This document shows, in pieces, positions 31,048-41,581 of a stretch of DNA of 64,000 nucleotides; position 1 is the first letter of the stretch, and every line of letters begins with the position of its first letter. The stretch comes from Bryobacteraceae bacterium (lineage in GTDB: Bacteria; Acidobacteriota; Terriglobia; Bryobacterales; Bryobacteraceae), in NCBI GenBank assembly GCA_023384675.1, contig JAHDVK010000003.1:124001-188000 (forward strand), in the 5' to 3' direction. The notes below the pieces were generated by a model. It saw only the letters and a list, made by a program, of their open reading frames with translations. It was not told the DNA's origin and did not search any database. A program made the position numbers and the translations under genes.

Positions 31048-32718
31048 ATGAACTCTTTCTTTCTTCTCCCGTTGTTGGCCGGCGCGTTGCTTGCCCAGCC
31101 CTCACTGCTTTCTCCCGAGCCCGCGCCGTGTGTCCCCGTCAATCCCCACGCCACCCCCGAGGCACGTGCGCTGCTGCACACGATTTGCGCGCTTTCGGGC
31201 AAGCAGATCCTCTCCGGTCAGCACAATTTCCCCAACCATCGCTCTCGCCACAGCGAACGGCTGGCGCAACTGACCGGCAAGCACCCTTACGTCTGGGGTT
31301 CGGATTTCGGCTTCACGGGCGGCGACGACAAGGACTCGATTGAAGGCCGTGACGGCATGATCGCCGAGGCCATCCGGCAGCATGCGGCGGGCTCGATCAT
31401 CACTCTGATGTGGCACGTAGTCCGGCCGACCGATGATGAGCCGGTGCAACCCGGGATCGGCTGGCGGCAGAGCGTGCAGAACCGGTTGAACGACGACGAG
31501 TGGGCGGCGCTCGTCACGCCCGGGACCGCGCTGAACCGGCGCTGGCTCGCGCAGATCGACACCATCGCGCCTTACCTCAAGAGATTGCAGGAGGCCCGGA
31601 TCCCGGTGCTCTGGCGGCCGTATCACGAAAACAACGGCAATTGGTTCTGGTGGGGCGCGCGCCCTGGCGCCAACGGGTTCGCGGCACTCTGGAGGATGAC
31701 GTACGAGCGGATGGTCCACTTTCACCGCCTCGACAACCTGCTGTGGGTCTGGAATCCCAATGCGCCCAACCGCAACGCGGGGCCGTATCATGAATTCCAT
31801 CCGGGCGGAGAATACGTCGATGTCTATGCCGCCGATATCTATGGGCCTTACGACCAGAGCCACCATGATGAACTGCTGACGCTGGCCAAGGGCAAACCCA
31901 TCGCGTTGGGCGAGATCGGCCGCCCGCCCACGCTGGAGACTCTGCGCAGTCAGCCGATGTGGACCTGGTTTATGGGCTGGTCCGACATTTTTGACCGGGA
32001 AGCGACGCCCGAACATCTTGCGCTCTTCAACGATCCGAAAACGCTCTCGAGAGGAGACAAGTTGCCGCAAATGGGGGCGTGGGCAGCGATCTTCGATGGA
32101 AAAACGCTGAACGGCTGGCGCGTGGAAGCCAAGCCCGAGGACCGCGGCAAGGAGTTCTGGAGCGTGACGGACGGCGTGATCCAATGCGACTCGCTTGGAC
32201 GTAAGGACCACGACTACGTGTGGCTGCTGCATGAGCGCGAGTACTCCGATTTCGAGCTGCGCATGCAGGTGCGCGGCTTCCGCGATTCGCCGGGCAATTC
32301 AGGCGTGCAGTTCCGCAGCCGTTACGACCGGCAGATGGGCTGGCTGCATGGTCCGCAAGCCGACATTCATCCTCCGGCGCCATGGCGCACCGGCCTGATC
32401 TACGACGAAACGTGGGAAACGCGCCGCTGGATCGCACCCTCACTGAAGGACTGGCGGATTGAACCGGAGCAGGGGCCGAAGCGCTGGAACTGGGACCCGC
32501 GCGGCTGGAACGATCTGCACATCATCTGCCTGGGTACGCGCATCATCACGTCCGTCAACGGGATTCGCATCACCAATGAAGACCTGGGCGCTGTGCTGAC
32601 CGATGAGGCGCACCGCAAACGCAACGTGGGCATGAAAGGCCATATCGCACTGCAATTGCATTCGAAGGATGAGCTGAAAATTCAATTCCGAAATATTGAA
32701 GTGCGCGAGCTCCGTTGA
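31048..32718 (+). CDS. GH26 glycoside hydrolase fused to a DUF1080 (3-keto-glycoside hydrolase-like) domain
   Basis: A 556-residue two-domain secreted protein with signal peptide MNSFFLLPLLAGALLAQ. Residues about 35-325 are a GH26 barrel; the acid/base Glu194 lies in WRPYHENNGNWFWWG and the nucleophile Glu289 in IALGEIGRPP, so mannanase-type activity is likely. Residues about 344-555 are a DUF1080 jelly-roll domain that begins AIFDGKTLNGWRVEA, a family now linked to 3-keto-glycoside hydrolysis and also carried by carbohydrate-binding proteins. I infer that one polypeptide cuts a mannan-like chain and binds or processes its products. GGGAGG lies 5 bases upstream of the ATG. Confidence 0.88.
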   Translation: MNSFFLLPLLAGALLAQPSLLSPEPAPCVPVNPHATPEARALLHTICALSGKQILSGQHNFPNHRSRHSERLAQLTGKHPYVWGSDFGFTGGDDKDSIEGRDGMIAEAIRQHAAGSIITLMWHVVRPTDDEPVQPGIGWRQSVQNRLNDDEWAALVTPGTALNRRWLAQIDTIAPYLKRLQEARIPVLWRPYHENNGNWFWWGARPGANGFAALWRMTYERMVHFHRLDNLLWVWNPNAPNRNAGPYHEFHPGGEYVDVYAADIYGPYDQSHHDELLTLAKGKPIALGEIGRPPTLETLRSQPMWTWFMGWSDIFDREATPEHLALFNDPKTLSRGDKLPQMGAWAAIFDGKTLNGWRVEAKPEDRGKEFWSVTDGVIQCDSLGRKDHDYVWLLHEREYSDFELRMQVRGFRDSPGNSGVQFRSRYDRQMGWLHGPQADIHPPAPWRTGLIYDETWETRRWIAPSLKDWRIEPEQGPKRWNWDPRGWNDLHIICLGTRIITSVNGIRITNEDLGAVLTDEAHRKRNVGMKGHIALQLHSKDELKIQFRNIEVRELR

Positions 32719-32763
32719 ACTGATTGGACGTTAAGTCCTTCACTTTCAATCTTGTAGTACACT

Positions 32764-34215
32764 ATGAGTTCCATGCCTCGCGTCCGCTTCGCTCCGTCGC
32801 CGACGGGCTATCTCCACATCGGGAGCGCCCGTACGTTCATCTTCAACTGGCTGTACGCCCGCCGTCACGGCGGCACGATGATTCTCCGGATCGACGACAC
32901 TGACGCCGGACGCAACACGCAGGACTCCGAGGATTCGATCTTCGACGGGCTCCGCTGGCTGGGGCTGGACTGGGACGAGCAGTACCGGCAGTCGGAACGC
33001 CTCGACTTGCACACGGCGAAGGCGTTGGCGATTTTCGAGCAGGGCCACGCCTACCGCGACTTCACGCCGCAGGAAGATGCCGCCGAAAAGGCCCATGCCA
33101 CGGGCGCGAGCACGTGGCTCTGCAACCCGGAGATGCGAGAGTTGTCGCGCGAGGAATCGGACCGCCGCGCCGCCGCCGGCGAACCGTTCGTGCTGCGCTT
33201 CCGCGTGCCGCGCGAACCGGTGCGCGAGGTCGGGTTCGAGGACGAAGTGTACGGCGCGCAATCCAAGTCCACCGCCGACATCGAGGACTTCGCGCTGCTG
33301 CGCTCGAACGGCCTGCCGACGTACCACATGGCCTCCTGCGCCGACGATGCGGATCTCGGCATCACCCACATCATCCGCGGCCAGGATCATCTCACGAACA
33401 CGTTCAAACATGTGCTGATCTTCGAAGCGTTGGGTGTGGCGGCGGCGCGTTTCGCGCATCTGCCGCTGCTGATCGCGCCCGACGGTTCGAAGCTCTCGAA
33501 GCGCAAGCACGGGCCGGTGGTGAGCGTCACCACCTATCGCGACGCGGGCTTTCTGCCGCAGGCCTACGTCAACTTCCTCTGCCTGCTTGGCTGGAACCCG
33601 AAGGACGACCGCGAGAAGATGTCCATCGAGGAGATCACCGCGATCTTCGGCTTCGAGGGCATCAACCGTTCGAACGCCGTGGTGAACTTTTCGGATGAAG
33701 ATCCCATCGATCCGAAGGCGCTGTGGCTGAATTCGCAGCATCTGTACGCGCTGCCGGTGGAGACGCTCGCCGCGCTGCTGGAGCCGTGGGCGGCAGCCGC
33801 CGGATGGACGCCCGAGCCCGGCCAGCTGCTGCAAATCGCGCCGCTGATCCAGGAGCGCATGAAGACGTTCGCTGATTTCGCGGCGGTGGCGGACTTCTTT
33901 TTCGTCGAGCCGCTGCCGCCCTACGATGCCGCCGAACTGATCCCGCAAAAAGGCGCCGCCGCGATGGCCGCGCTGGTGCTGGAACGGGCGAAGCAGACGC
34001 TGGCGCAGACCGAATTTACCCACGACGCGCTGGAGCAGGCGCTGCGGGCCGCCGCTGCGGAAATCGGCGTGAAAGCGGGCCAGATGTTTCAGCCCGTGCG
34101 GGTGGCGGTGTGCGGGCGCAAGGTGGCGCCGCCGCTATTCGAGACGCTCGCGGTGCTGGGCCGGGCGCTGACGCTGGCGCGCCTCGATCGTGCGCTCGAG
34201 CTCGTGCGTTCGTAA
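32764..34215 (+). CDS. gltX: Glutamyl-tRNA synthetase
   Basis: Class I synthetase that charges tRNA-Glu; 483 residues is the family length. The HIGH motif appears as [15 protein letters not shown] (about residues 12-26) and the KMSKS equivalent as [11 protein letters not shown] (about 240-250). The C-terminal anticodon-binding domain follows. No zinc-binding CXC-type insertion is obvious. The start is ATG 32764 or a second ATG three codons later; neither has a strong ribosome-binding site. glnS follows after 21 bases, so this GluRS probably need not mischarge tRNA-Gln. That is inferred from the presence of GlnRS. Confidence 0.96.
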   Translation: MSSMPRVRFAPSPTGYLHIGSARTFIFNWLYARRHGGTMILRIDDTDAGRNTQDSEDSIFDGLRWLGLDWDEQYRQSERLDLHTAKALAIFEQGHAYRDFTPQEDAAEKAHATGASTWLCNPEMRELSREESDRRAAAGEPFVLRFRVPREPVREVGFEDEVYGAQSKSTADIEDFALLRSNGLPTYHMASCADDADLGITHIIRGQDHLTNTFKHVLIFEALGVAAARFAHLPLLIAPDGSKLSKRKHGPVVSVTTYRDAGFLPQAYVNFLCLLGWNPKDDREKMSIEEITAIFGFEGINRSNAVVNFSDEDPIDPKALWLNSQHLYALPVETLAALLEPWAAAAGWTPEPGQLLQIAPLIQERMKTFADFAAVADFFFVEPLPPYDAAELIPQKGAAAMAALVLERAKQTLAQTEFTHDALEQALRAAAAEIGVKAGQMFQPVRVAVCGRKVAPPLFETLAVLGRALTLARLDRALELVRS

Positions 34216-34236
34216 GCTGGAAAGAACAACTCAAAT

Positions 34237-35961
<1,725 letters not shown>

Positions 35962-35965
35962 AACG

Positions 35966-37540
35966 ATGACCATTCTCGGACTCGGCGGTTTGCTGAACGA
36001 CCCCGCTTGCGCTGTCATGCGCGACGGGCGGATTGTGGCCGCGATCGAGCAAAAGAAACTGCACCGCCGCTTCGAGCGCGGCGTGTTTCCCGCGGAACTG
36101 ATCCGCGAGACGCTGCGCGTGGCGGGCGTGCCGCCGGTGGAGGTCGATACGGTGGCCATCGCGCGGCCTTTCGGCACTCGCGGCGAAACGCGGCTGCACC
36201 TGAGCGTGCGGGCGATGTTTCCGGGAGCCCGCATCGCGCCGGTGGAACACCACCAGGCGCACGCCGCTTCGGCCTTCTTCGCCTCGCCCTTCGAGCGCGC
36301 CACCGTGCTCACACTCGATCATTCAGGCGACTTTCGCTGCGGCGCGCTGTGGCACGGCGCGGGCGCGCGGCTCACGCTGGAACGCGAGTTGTATTACCCT
36401 GATTCGCTCGGCGACCTCTTCAGCCGCGTCACTGACCTGCTCGGCTTTCAGGCGCGCGCCGACGAACACAAGGTCCAGTGGATGTCCACCGCGGGCGAGC
36501 CGAAGCTCACGCAGGTGTTCCTGGATCATTTGAATCTCACCGACGGCTGGCCACGCGTGGACCTCACCGCGTATGACGCTGACCGGCCCGGCCTCGGCGG
36601 CTTCAGCGCCGCGTTTTTGGAGAAACTCGGCGTTTCGTCCGATCGCGCATTAACCGAAGCCGAGAAGCGCGATATCGCGGCCAGCCTGCAAAACGCGGTG
36701 GAGCAGGCGGTGATGAGCATGGCGGGCGAGGGCGAGAATCTCTGCATCGCCGGGGGCCTCGCCATGAACGTGCTGCTGATCGCCGCGCTCGAACGCTCCG
36801 GACGCTGGCAGAACGTCTATGTGCAGCCCGCGGCGGGCAACGCCGGCACCGCGCTGGGCGCCGCCTGGCACGCCTGGCATCAGTTTCATGGCCGCCGCGA
36901 GCGCCACGCGCTGGAATCGCTGTCGCTCGGCCCCGCCTACAATCCCGAGGACGTGAAACAGATTCTCGAGAACTGCAAGCTTCGCTTCCGCTACCTGCTG
37001 ACCACGGGCGAAGTGATTGGTGCGGCGGTGGACCAGCTTGCCTCCGACAAGATCGTCGCCTGGATGCAGGGACGCATGGAGTTCGGCCCGCGCGCGCTGG
37101 GCAACCGTTCCATTCTCGCTTCGCCGCTCAATCCGTATTCCACGGAAAATCTCAATGTGTTTATCAAGCACCGCGAGCCGTTCCGGAAGTTTGCGGCCAG
37201 CGTGCCCGCCGAGCTTGCCGCGCAGTATTTCGACGTGGGTCCGAACGCCCGCTTCATTGCCACCGTGGGCCGCGTCAAGGACGAGCACCGGGAGACGTTC
37301 GCCAGCGCCGTTCTGGGCGACGGACTGGTGCGCGTGCACGCCGTCGAAGAGTCCGAAAATCCGCTCTTCCACCGCTTGCTGCACGCCTGGGGCAAGAAGA
37401 CGAAGCTGCCGGTGCTTTACAACACGTCATTCAACCTGTTCGGCGACCCGCTGGTCTGCACGCCGCGCGACGCGGTCCGCAGCTTTTATTCATCGGGTGT
37501 GGATGCGATGATCGCAGGCGGGTTCTTGCTGGAGAAGTAG
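35966..37540 (+). CDS. NodU/CmcH-type carbamoyltransferase
   Basis: A 524-residue carbamoyltransferase of the NodU/CmcH/TobZ family, which uses carbamoyl phosphate to carbamoylate sugars or natural products. It begins MTILGLGGLLNDPACAVMRDG. The N-terminal Kae1-like domain contains PVEHHQAHAASAFFASPF with its metal-binding His residues, followed by LTLDHSGD. The C-terminal YrdC-like-fold half has the family block MEFGPRALGNRSIL and later LPVLYNTSFNLFGDPLVC. It starts 4 bases after glnS with GGAGG inside the glnS end, so it is probably co-transcribed. The substrate is unknown, and no biosynthetic cluster surrounds it. Confidence 0.92.
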   Translation: MTILGLGGLLNDPACAVMRDGRIVAAIEQKKLHRRFERGVFPAELIRETLRVAGVPPVEVDTVAIARPFGTRGETRLHLSVRAMFPGARIAPVEHHQAHAASAFFASPFERATVLTLDHSGDFRCGALWHGAGARLTLERELYYPDSLGDLFSRVTDLLGFQARADEHKVQWMSTAGEPKLTQVFLDHLNLTDGWPRVDLTAYDADRPGLGGFSAAFLEKLGVSSDRALTEAEKRDIAASLQNAVEQAVMSMAGEGENLCIAGGLAMNVLLIAALERSGRWQNVYVQPAAGNAGTALGAAWHAWHQFHGRRERHALESLSLGPAYNPEDVKQILENCKLRFRYLLTTGEVIGAAVDQLASDKIVAWMQGRMEFGPRALGNRSILASPLNPYSTENLNVFIKHREPFRKFAASVPAELAAQYFDVGPNARFIATVGRVKDEHRETFASAVLGDGLVRVHAVEESENPLFHRLLHAWGKKTKLPVLYNTSFNLFGDPLVCTPRDAVRSFYSSGVDAMIAGGFLLEK

Positions 37541-37575
37541 TCAACGGATTTCTACAATCCGCTCGCCAGAGGCGA

Positions 37576-37788
37576 TCACCCGCTTGCCTGAACCGAGGCG
37601 TACTCCACCGCGGCCAGCAGGTCTTCCCGTTCGAGGTAAGGATAGTCGGCCAGAATCTCCTCAAACGATGTTCCTGAACTGATAAGTTCCAGCACATCGG
37701 ACACGCGCATCCTCATGCCGCGAATGCATGGGCGGCCCCCACACACGCCCGCCTCGATGGTAATGCGATGCAGGCGGTTCGTGTTCAT
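37576..37788 (-). CDS. DUF433 domain antitoxin-like protein
   Basis: A 70-residue DUF433 protein with the complete family pattern: ITIEAGVCGGRPCIRGMRMRV, then VLELISSGTSFEEILADYPYLEREDL. DUF433 proteins contain a helix-turn-helix and often act as antitoxins to a PIN-like DUF5615 toxin encoded just downstream. Here only 35 bases lie between its stop and the end of the carbamoyltransferase gene, so no toxin gene is present. It appears to be an orphan. Confidence 0.85.
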   Translation of the reverse strand: MNTNRLHRITIEAGVCGGRPCIRGMRMRVSDVLELISSGTSFEEILADYPYLEREDLLAAVEYASVQASG

Positions 37789-37903
37789 CTCCAGATGCCC
37801 TCACTTCCAGTCTATTCCGGCCTCCCCGCCCTCGTTCCTGGCGGTCTGCTGCGGTCTTCTGGCCGTCTGGTACCGATCTGCTATCGTTTATTCTTTGTCC
37901 CTT

Positions 37904-38992
37904 ATGACGGCCCCTTCCGCCGGACGCTTTGCGTCTCTCGATCTGTTTCGCGGCGCGACCATGGCGTCGATGATTCTGGTGAACAACGCCGGTTCGTGGC
38001 AGCACGTCTATCCGCAACTGCTGCACAAGGAATGGGATGGCTGGACGTTCACCGACACGGTGTTTCCGTTCTTCCTCTGGATTGTCGGCGTGGCGGTGAC
38101 GCTCGCGACGGCTCGGCGTCTGGAAAAGGGGCAGCCGCGGCGCGAGTTGCTCGCGCACACGCTGCGGCGGGCGGTGATCCTGTTCTGCCTGGGCCTCTTT
38201 CTCACGCTGTTTCCCCACTTCAATTTCGAGGGGCTGCGCATTCCCGGAGTGCTGCAGCGCATCGCCATCTGCTACCTGCTGGCCACGCTGATCTATCTGC
38301 ATTCCACATGGCGGTCGCAGATTGCCTGGGTGGTGGGGCTGCTGGCGTCCTACTGGATGTTGATGGCGTTTTATCCGGTGCCGGGCTGCGGCGCGGGTGC
38401 GCTGACGATGGACTGCAATTTCGCGCGCTATGTGGACGGGCTGTTGCTCGAAGGGCACATGTACCAGCGCACGAAGGATTGGGACCCCGAAGGCATCGTC
38501 TCGACCATCCCCGCGCTGACTACCACACTGCTGGGCGTGCTGGCCGGGCATCTCATGCGGTCCGGGATGAGCGCTCCCGAGCTAATCAGGCGCTTCGTGC
38601 TGACCGGCTGCGTGCTGGTGCTGGCGGGCTACGCGCTGACGCCGTTGATGCCGATCAACAAGCCACTGTGGACTGTGCCCTACACGCTGCTGATGGCGGG
38701 ACTGTCGTTTGCGGCGCTGGCCCTGTGGGAGACAGTGGCGCGGGCGCCCCGGCTTGCACGATGGTTGCGGCCGCTGGAGTTCGTGGGGATGAATGCGATC
38801 GCGCTCTATTTGTTTTCGGGAATCATGGGACGAATCACGGCGCAGACTGGGCTGCGCGAGTGGCTGTTTGATCTGTTTTCGGGGTTCTTGCATCCCTATG
38901 ATGCTTCGCTGCTGTTTGCCCTGCTGATGGTGGGGACGGGGACGCTGCTGGGCTGGGCGATGTACCGCAAAGGGTGGTTCTTGAAGTTTTGA
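37904..38992 (+). CDS. Acyltransferase-like membrane protein (COG4299/DUF5009, HGSNAT-like)
   Basis: A 362-residue polytopic membrane protein with about ten helices. It starts with the family sequence RFASLDLFRGATMASMILVNN, followed by WTFTDTVFPFFLWIVG and the loop IPGVLQRIAICYLLA. These match the bacterial relatives of heparan-alpha-glucosaminide N-acetyltransferase (COG4299), which move acyl groups across a membrane to sugars. The ATG at 37904 gives the family N-terminus; the frame is open upstream to 37715, but that part overlaps the DUF433 gene. No strong ribosome-binding site is visible. Acceptor and donor are unknown. Confidence 0.85.
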   Translation: MTAPSAGRFASLDLFRGATMASMILVNNAGSWQHVYPQLLHKEWDGWTFTDTVFPFFLWIVGVAVTLATARRLEKGQPRRELLAHTLRRAVILFCLGLFLTLFPHFNFEGLRIPGVLQRIAICYLLATLIYLHSTWRSQIAWVVGLLASYWMLMAFYPVPGCGAGALTMDCNFARYVDGLLLEGHMYQRTKDWDPEGIVSTIPALTTTLLGVLAGHLMRSGMSAPELIRRFVLTGCVLVLAGYALTPLMPINKPLWTVPYTLLMAGLSFAALALWETVARAPRLARWLRPLEFVGMNAIALYLFSGIMGRITAQTGLREWLFDLFSGFLHPYDASLLFALLMVGTGTLLGWAMYRKGWFLKF

Positions 38993-39172
38993 AGACACGC
39001 CGGCATCGCGTGGCGGAAAGATGCGCGCTACCTCCGGTCAGCAAGGGGCCGGATAGCCAACAGAGGAAGGGAATCGGCACCGGCTTGTCACATCGCTGGC
39101 TTGACGGCTACGCTTGGGTTGTCAGCGTTTGAGAGGCCGGTTGTCAAAGTGGTTCGAATGTGAGATTAATGC

Positions 39173-41572
39173 CTAGCGGAGGGCGAGGACGGCTTGACCG
39201 GGAGCAAGTTCTACGCGCTGGAGGGCCCCGGGCAGCTTCAAGGTGACCTGAACGGGCTCGGCGTCGGATTTGATCCAGCGGATGATGGGGTCTTTGCGCC
39301 CGGCCACGCGGATCTCCACAGGAACATCGACAGTGAACTCCTCGGGTACGCCGGTTTGGCGCAAAGTCAAAGTCAGCAGGGATCCCTTCACGGAGTGGCT
39401 CAGTTGGAGCTGGGGGATGCCGGTTCCGTACACCCAGTGGTCGAAGAAGTCCACCAAATTGCGGTCGGGAGTGTCTTTCGGGACGAATTCAGAGGCCAGT
39501 TCGCGGAATTGCTCGGTAGTAATTGCGTCGTATTCGTAACGGTTGCGCAAGGCGCGCAGAAACTTGAGAAAGGCTCCGTCGCCTATGCGGCGGCGCAACA
39601 TATGAATGATCCAGGATCCCTTGTCGTAAGTGATAGCGCGCCAGGGGTCGGGCCGCGCGCCGGTGCGGAGGCGCATGCCCCAGGTGATGGGACCTGATGA
39701 TTCCAGCGTGCGGCCTTCGGCAATGGGCCGGGTGAGCAGGTCGCGGTAGGAAACGAGCGCGTTTTCAAGCGCCCGCGCGCCCTTGCGACGTTCCAGAATG
39801 AGCAGCGCGGTGTAATTGGCCAGCGCTTCCTGAAGCCAGTCATCGCGGTAGGTGGAGGCGGCGACGAGGTTGCCCCACCACTGATGGGCGGCTTCGTGCG
39901 CGTACAGGATTTCGTCGTAAAAGGTTTGGAGGGCGGCGCCGCGCGCGGATGGCGGCCGGTCGGCCTCGTCGATGAAGGCGAGCGTGGAGAGATAGAGCAG
40001 ACCAGGGAAACCCTGTCCGAAGAATCCGGGGATCGGCGAGACGGTGAGTACGGGCAGAGGCGGCGGGCCGAACTGGGAGGACATCCAGTCCATTGCCTCG
40101 GCGATCTCGCCGGCGAGGCTGCGCAGGCGGGCGCGGGTGTCCGGGGCGGGGGGCGCGGGCATGGTGATGATCTGGGGTCCGCGCTGGGCAGGATTTCCGC
40201 CGCGCCCCGTGTAGGGCGGGCCGGGGATGATGATGGTGTGGCGCTTCGGCTCGAGCGCGCTTTCGGCGCGGCGATTCGCGAACACCTCGACGGAGAGGCC
40301 GCCGCGATTGAGGGTGACGCTTTCGTAATCGCCCAGGTTGAAGCCTGCCATACGGACTGGAGAGGACGCGCGGCGGTGAACAATGCGCCAGTCGCCCTCA
40401 ACGGTCTCGCTGATCAGATCTCCGGTGGCGACGAGTTGGAGCTTCGCGGGGACGCAGAAACGCAGGTCGAAGGTGGCGAAATCAAGGCCGCGCGCCGGGT
40501 ACCAGTTTGTGCGGGCGCCGACGAAGAAGACGCTGTTGCCCGCGTCGCTGATGACGTTTCCTTCGTGAATAAACTCGAGTTCGTAGCTCTGGCCGGGCTC
40601 AATCGGCTCCGGCAGCACGAGGAGAAACGGTTCGTTGCCGTTGCCGCCGATGAGCATGGCCCGCAAACTCTCGCGCCGGAAGACCTCGACGGGTTTCCCG
40701 TTAATGGACGCGCCGGTGATTTTCATGGCTGGAGCGATTTCAAAGCCCAAGGCGCCGCGCAGAGGCATCGCCGCTTTCCAGGTGACGCGGGTGCGGACCT
40801 CCAGCCGCAGGTCCGGGTGGACGGTGGCTTCGATGCTGAAGTGTTCCGGCGTGCCGAAAGAGGGCGGCTCGCCGCGCTCACGCTGGCGTTCGCGGGTCTC
40901 GAAGCTGGCCCAAATGTTGAAGCCCGTTTCGCCCGGCCGGCTGGCGACAGCGCCGAGCGTGACCTCCTCGCGCGCGAGGGGGTCATAGATGAAATCGAAG
41001 TTGCCAAGCCGGACGCCGGTCAAGGCGGCATAGAACATGCCCATTTCCGGGTTGCCGTTCAGCAGGTCGTGGACGAGCCGGACCTGAAAGCTCTGGCCGA
41101 GATTGCGGGCGACGCCCGCGAAGCGGGAGTGGAGCAGGAGGCCCATCTCGAGGTCGGGCCGGGTGAGCGGGCTTGCGAGAAGATCGGCGCGCCAGCGGTC
41201 CAGAGAGCCGTCGGTGGCGACGAAGATCCCCTGGCGGAAATGTTCGCTGAGGTTGGGCGTGCCTGTGTGGGCGGCCAGCGAGGCGCGTTCACCGCGGTCG
41301 GGCGGGCGGAGGAGGATTTCGGCGTCGTTGATGGCTTCGGGGGCATAAAAAGCGGCGGCCGCACGGATGCCCTGGACTGGTTTCCCGAAGATCAGGTACC
41401 CGTCTGTGAGATAGAAGGTGGCGTCGCCGCGGCGGAATGTGAATTCGCGCACACGGTAGCATTCGGCTTCATCCAGCGAGGTGGCGCGCAGTTCGGCAGC
41501 AATGCTGTTCGCAATTTCGGCGTGCGCCGGGGCCGCAAGGGCCAGCAGCAAGAGGATGAACCGGACGTTCAC
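39173..41572 (-). CDS. Secreted M1 family metallopeptidase
   Basis: A 799-residue zinc aminopeptidase-like protein with signal peptide MNVRFILLLLALAAPAHA. The zinc site is intact: His559, Glu560 and His563 in YAHEAAHQWWG, and Glu582 in WLQEALANY, with the 18-residue spacing of the gluzincins. The usual GAMEN exopeptidase motif is not obvious, so it may not be a typical aminopeptidase. The N-terminal 250 residues are not recognisable. It probably works in the periplasm or outside. The start is a GTG (41570-41572), 10 bases after the HEAT-repeat gene ends, so it is likely co-transcribed with it. Confidence 0.88.
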   Translation of the reverse strand: MNVRFILLLLALAAPAHAEIANSIAAELRATSLDEAECYRVREFTFRRGDATFYLTDGYLIFGKPVQGIRAAAAFYAPEAINDAEILLRPPDRGERASLAAHTGTPNLSEHFRQGIFVATDGSLDRWRADLLASPLTRPDLEMGLLLHSRFAGVARNLGQSFQVRLVHDLLNGNPEMGMFYAALTGVRLGNFDFIYDPLAREEVTLGAVASRPGETGFNIWASFETRERQRERGEPPSFGTPEHFSIEATVHPDLRLEVRTRVTWKAAMPLRGALGFEIAPAMKITGASINGKPVEVFRRESLRAMLIGGNGNEPFLLVLPEPIEPGQSYELEFIHEGNVISDAGNSVFFVGARTNWYPARGLDFATFDLRFCVPAKLQLVATGDLISETVEGDWRIVHRRASSPVRMAGFNLGDYESVTLNRGGLSVEVFANRRAESALEPKRHTIIIPGPPYTGRGGNPAQRGPQIITMPAPPAPDTRARLRSLAGEIAEAMDWMSSQFGPPPLPVLTVSPIPGFFGQGFPGLLYLSTLAFIDEADRPPSARGAALQTFYDEILYAHEAAHQWWGNLVAASTYRDDWLQEALANYTALLILERRKGARALENALVSYRDLLTRPIAEGRTLESSGPITWGMRLRTGARPDPWRAITYDKGSWIIHMLRRRIGDGAFLKFLRALRNRYEYDAITTEQFRELASEFVPKDTPDRNLVDFFDHWVYGTGIPQLQLSHSVKGSLLTLTLRQTGVPEEFTVDVPVEIRVAGRKDPIIRWIKSDAEPVQVTLKLPGALQRVELAPGQAVLALR

Positions 41573-41581
41573 ACTTTCAGT

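Noticed and set aside
38993-39172. Possible small gene or RNA in the longest gap
   Set aside because: No start with a ribosome-binding site, no clear hairpin and T-run, and no known RNA motif was found.
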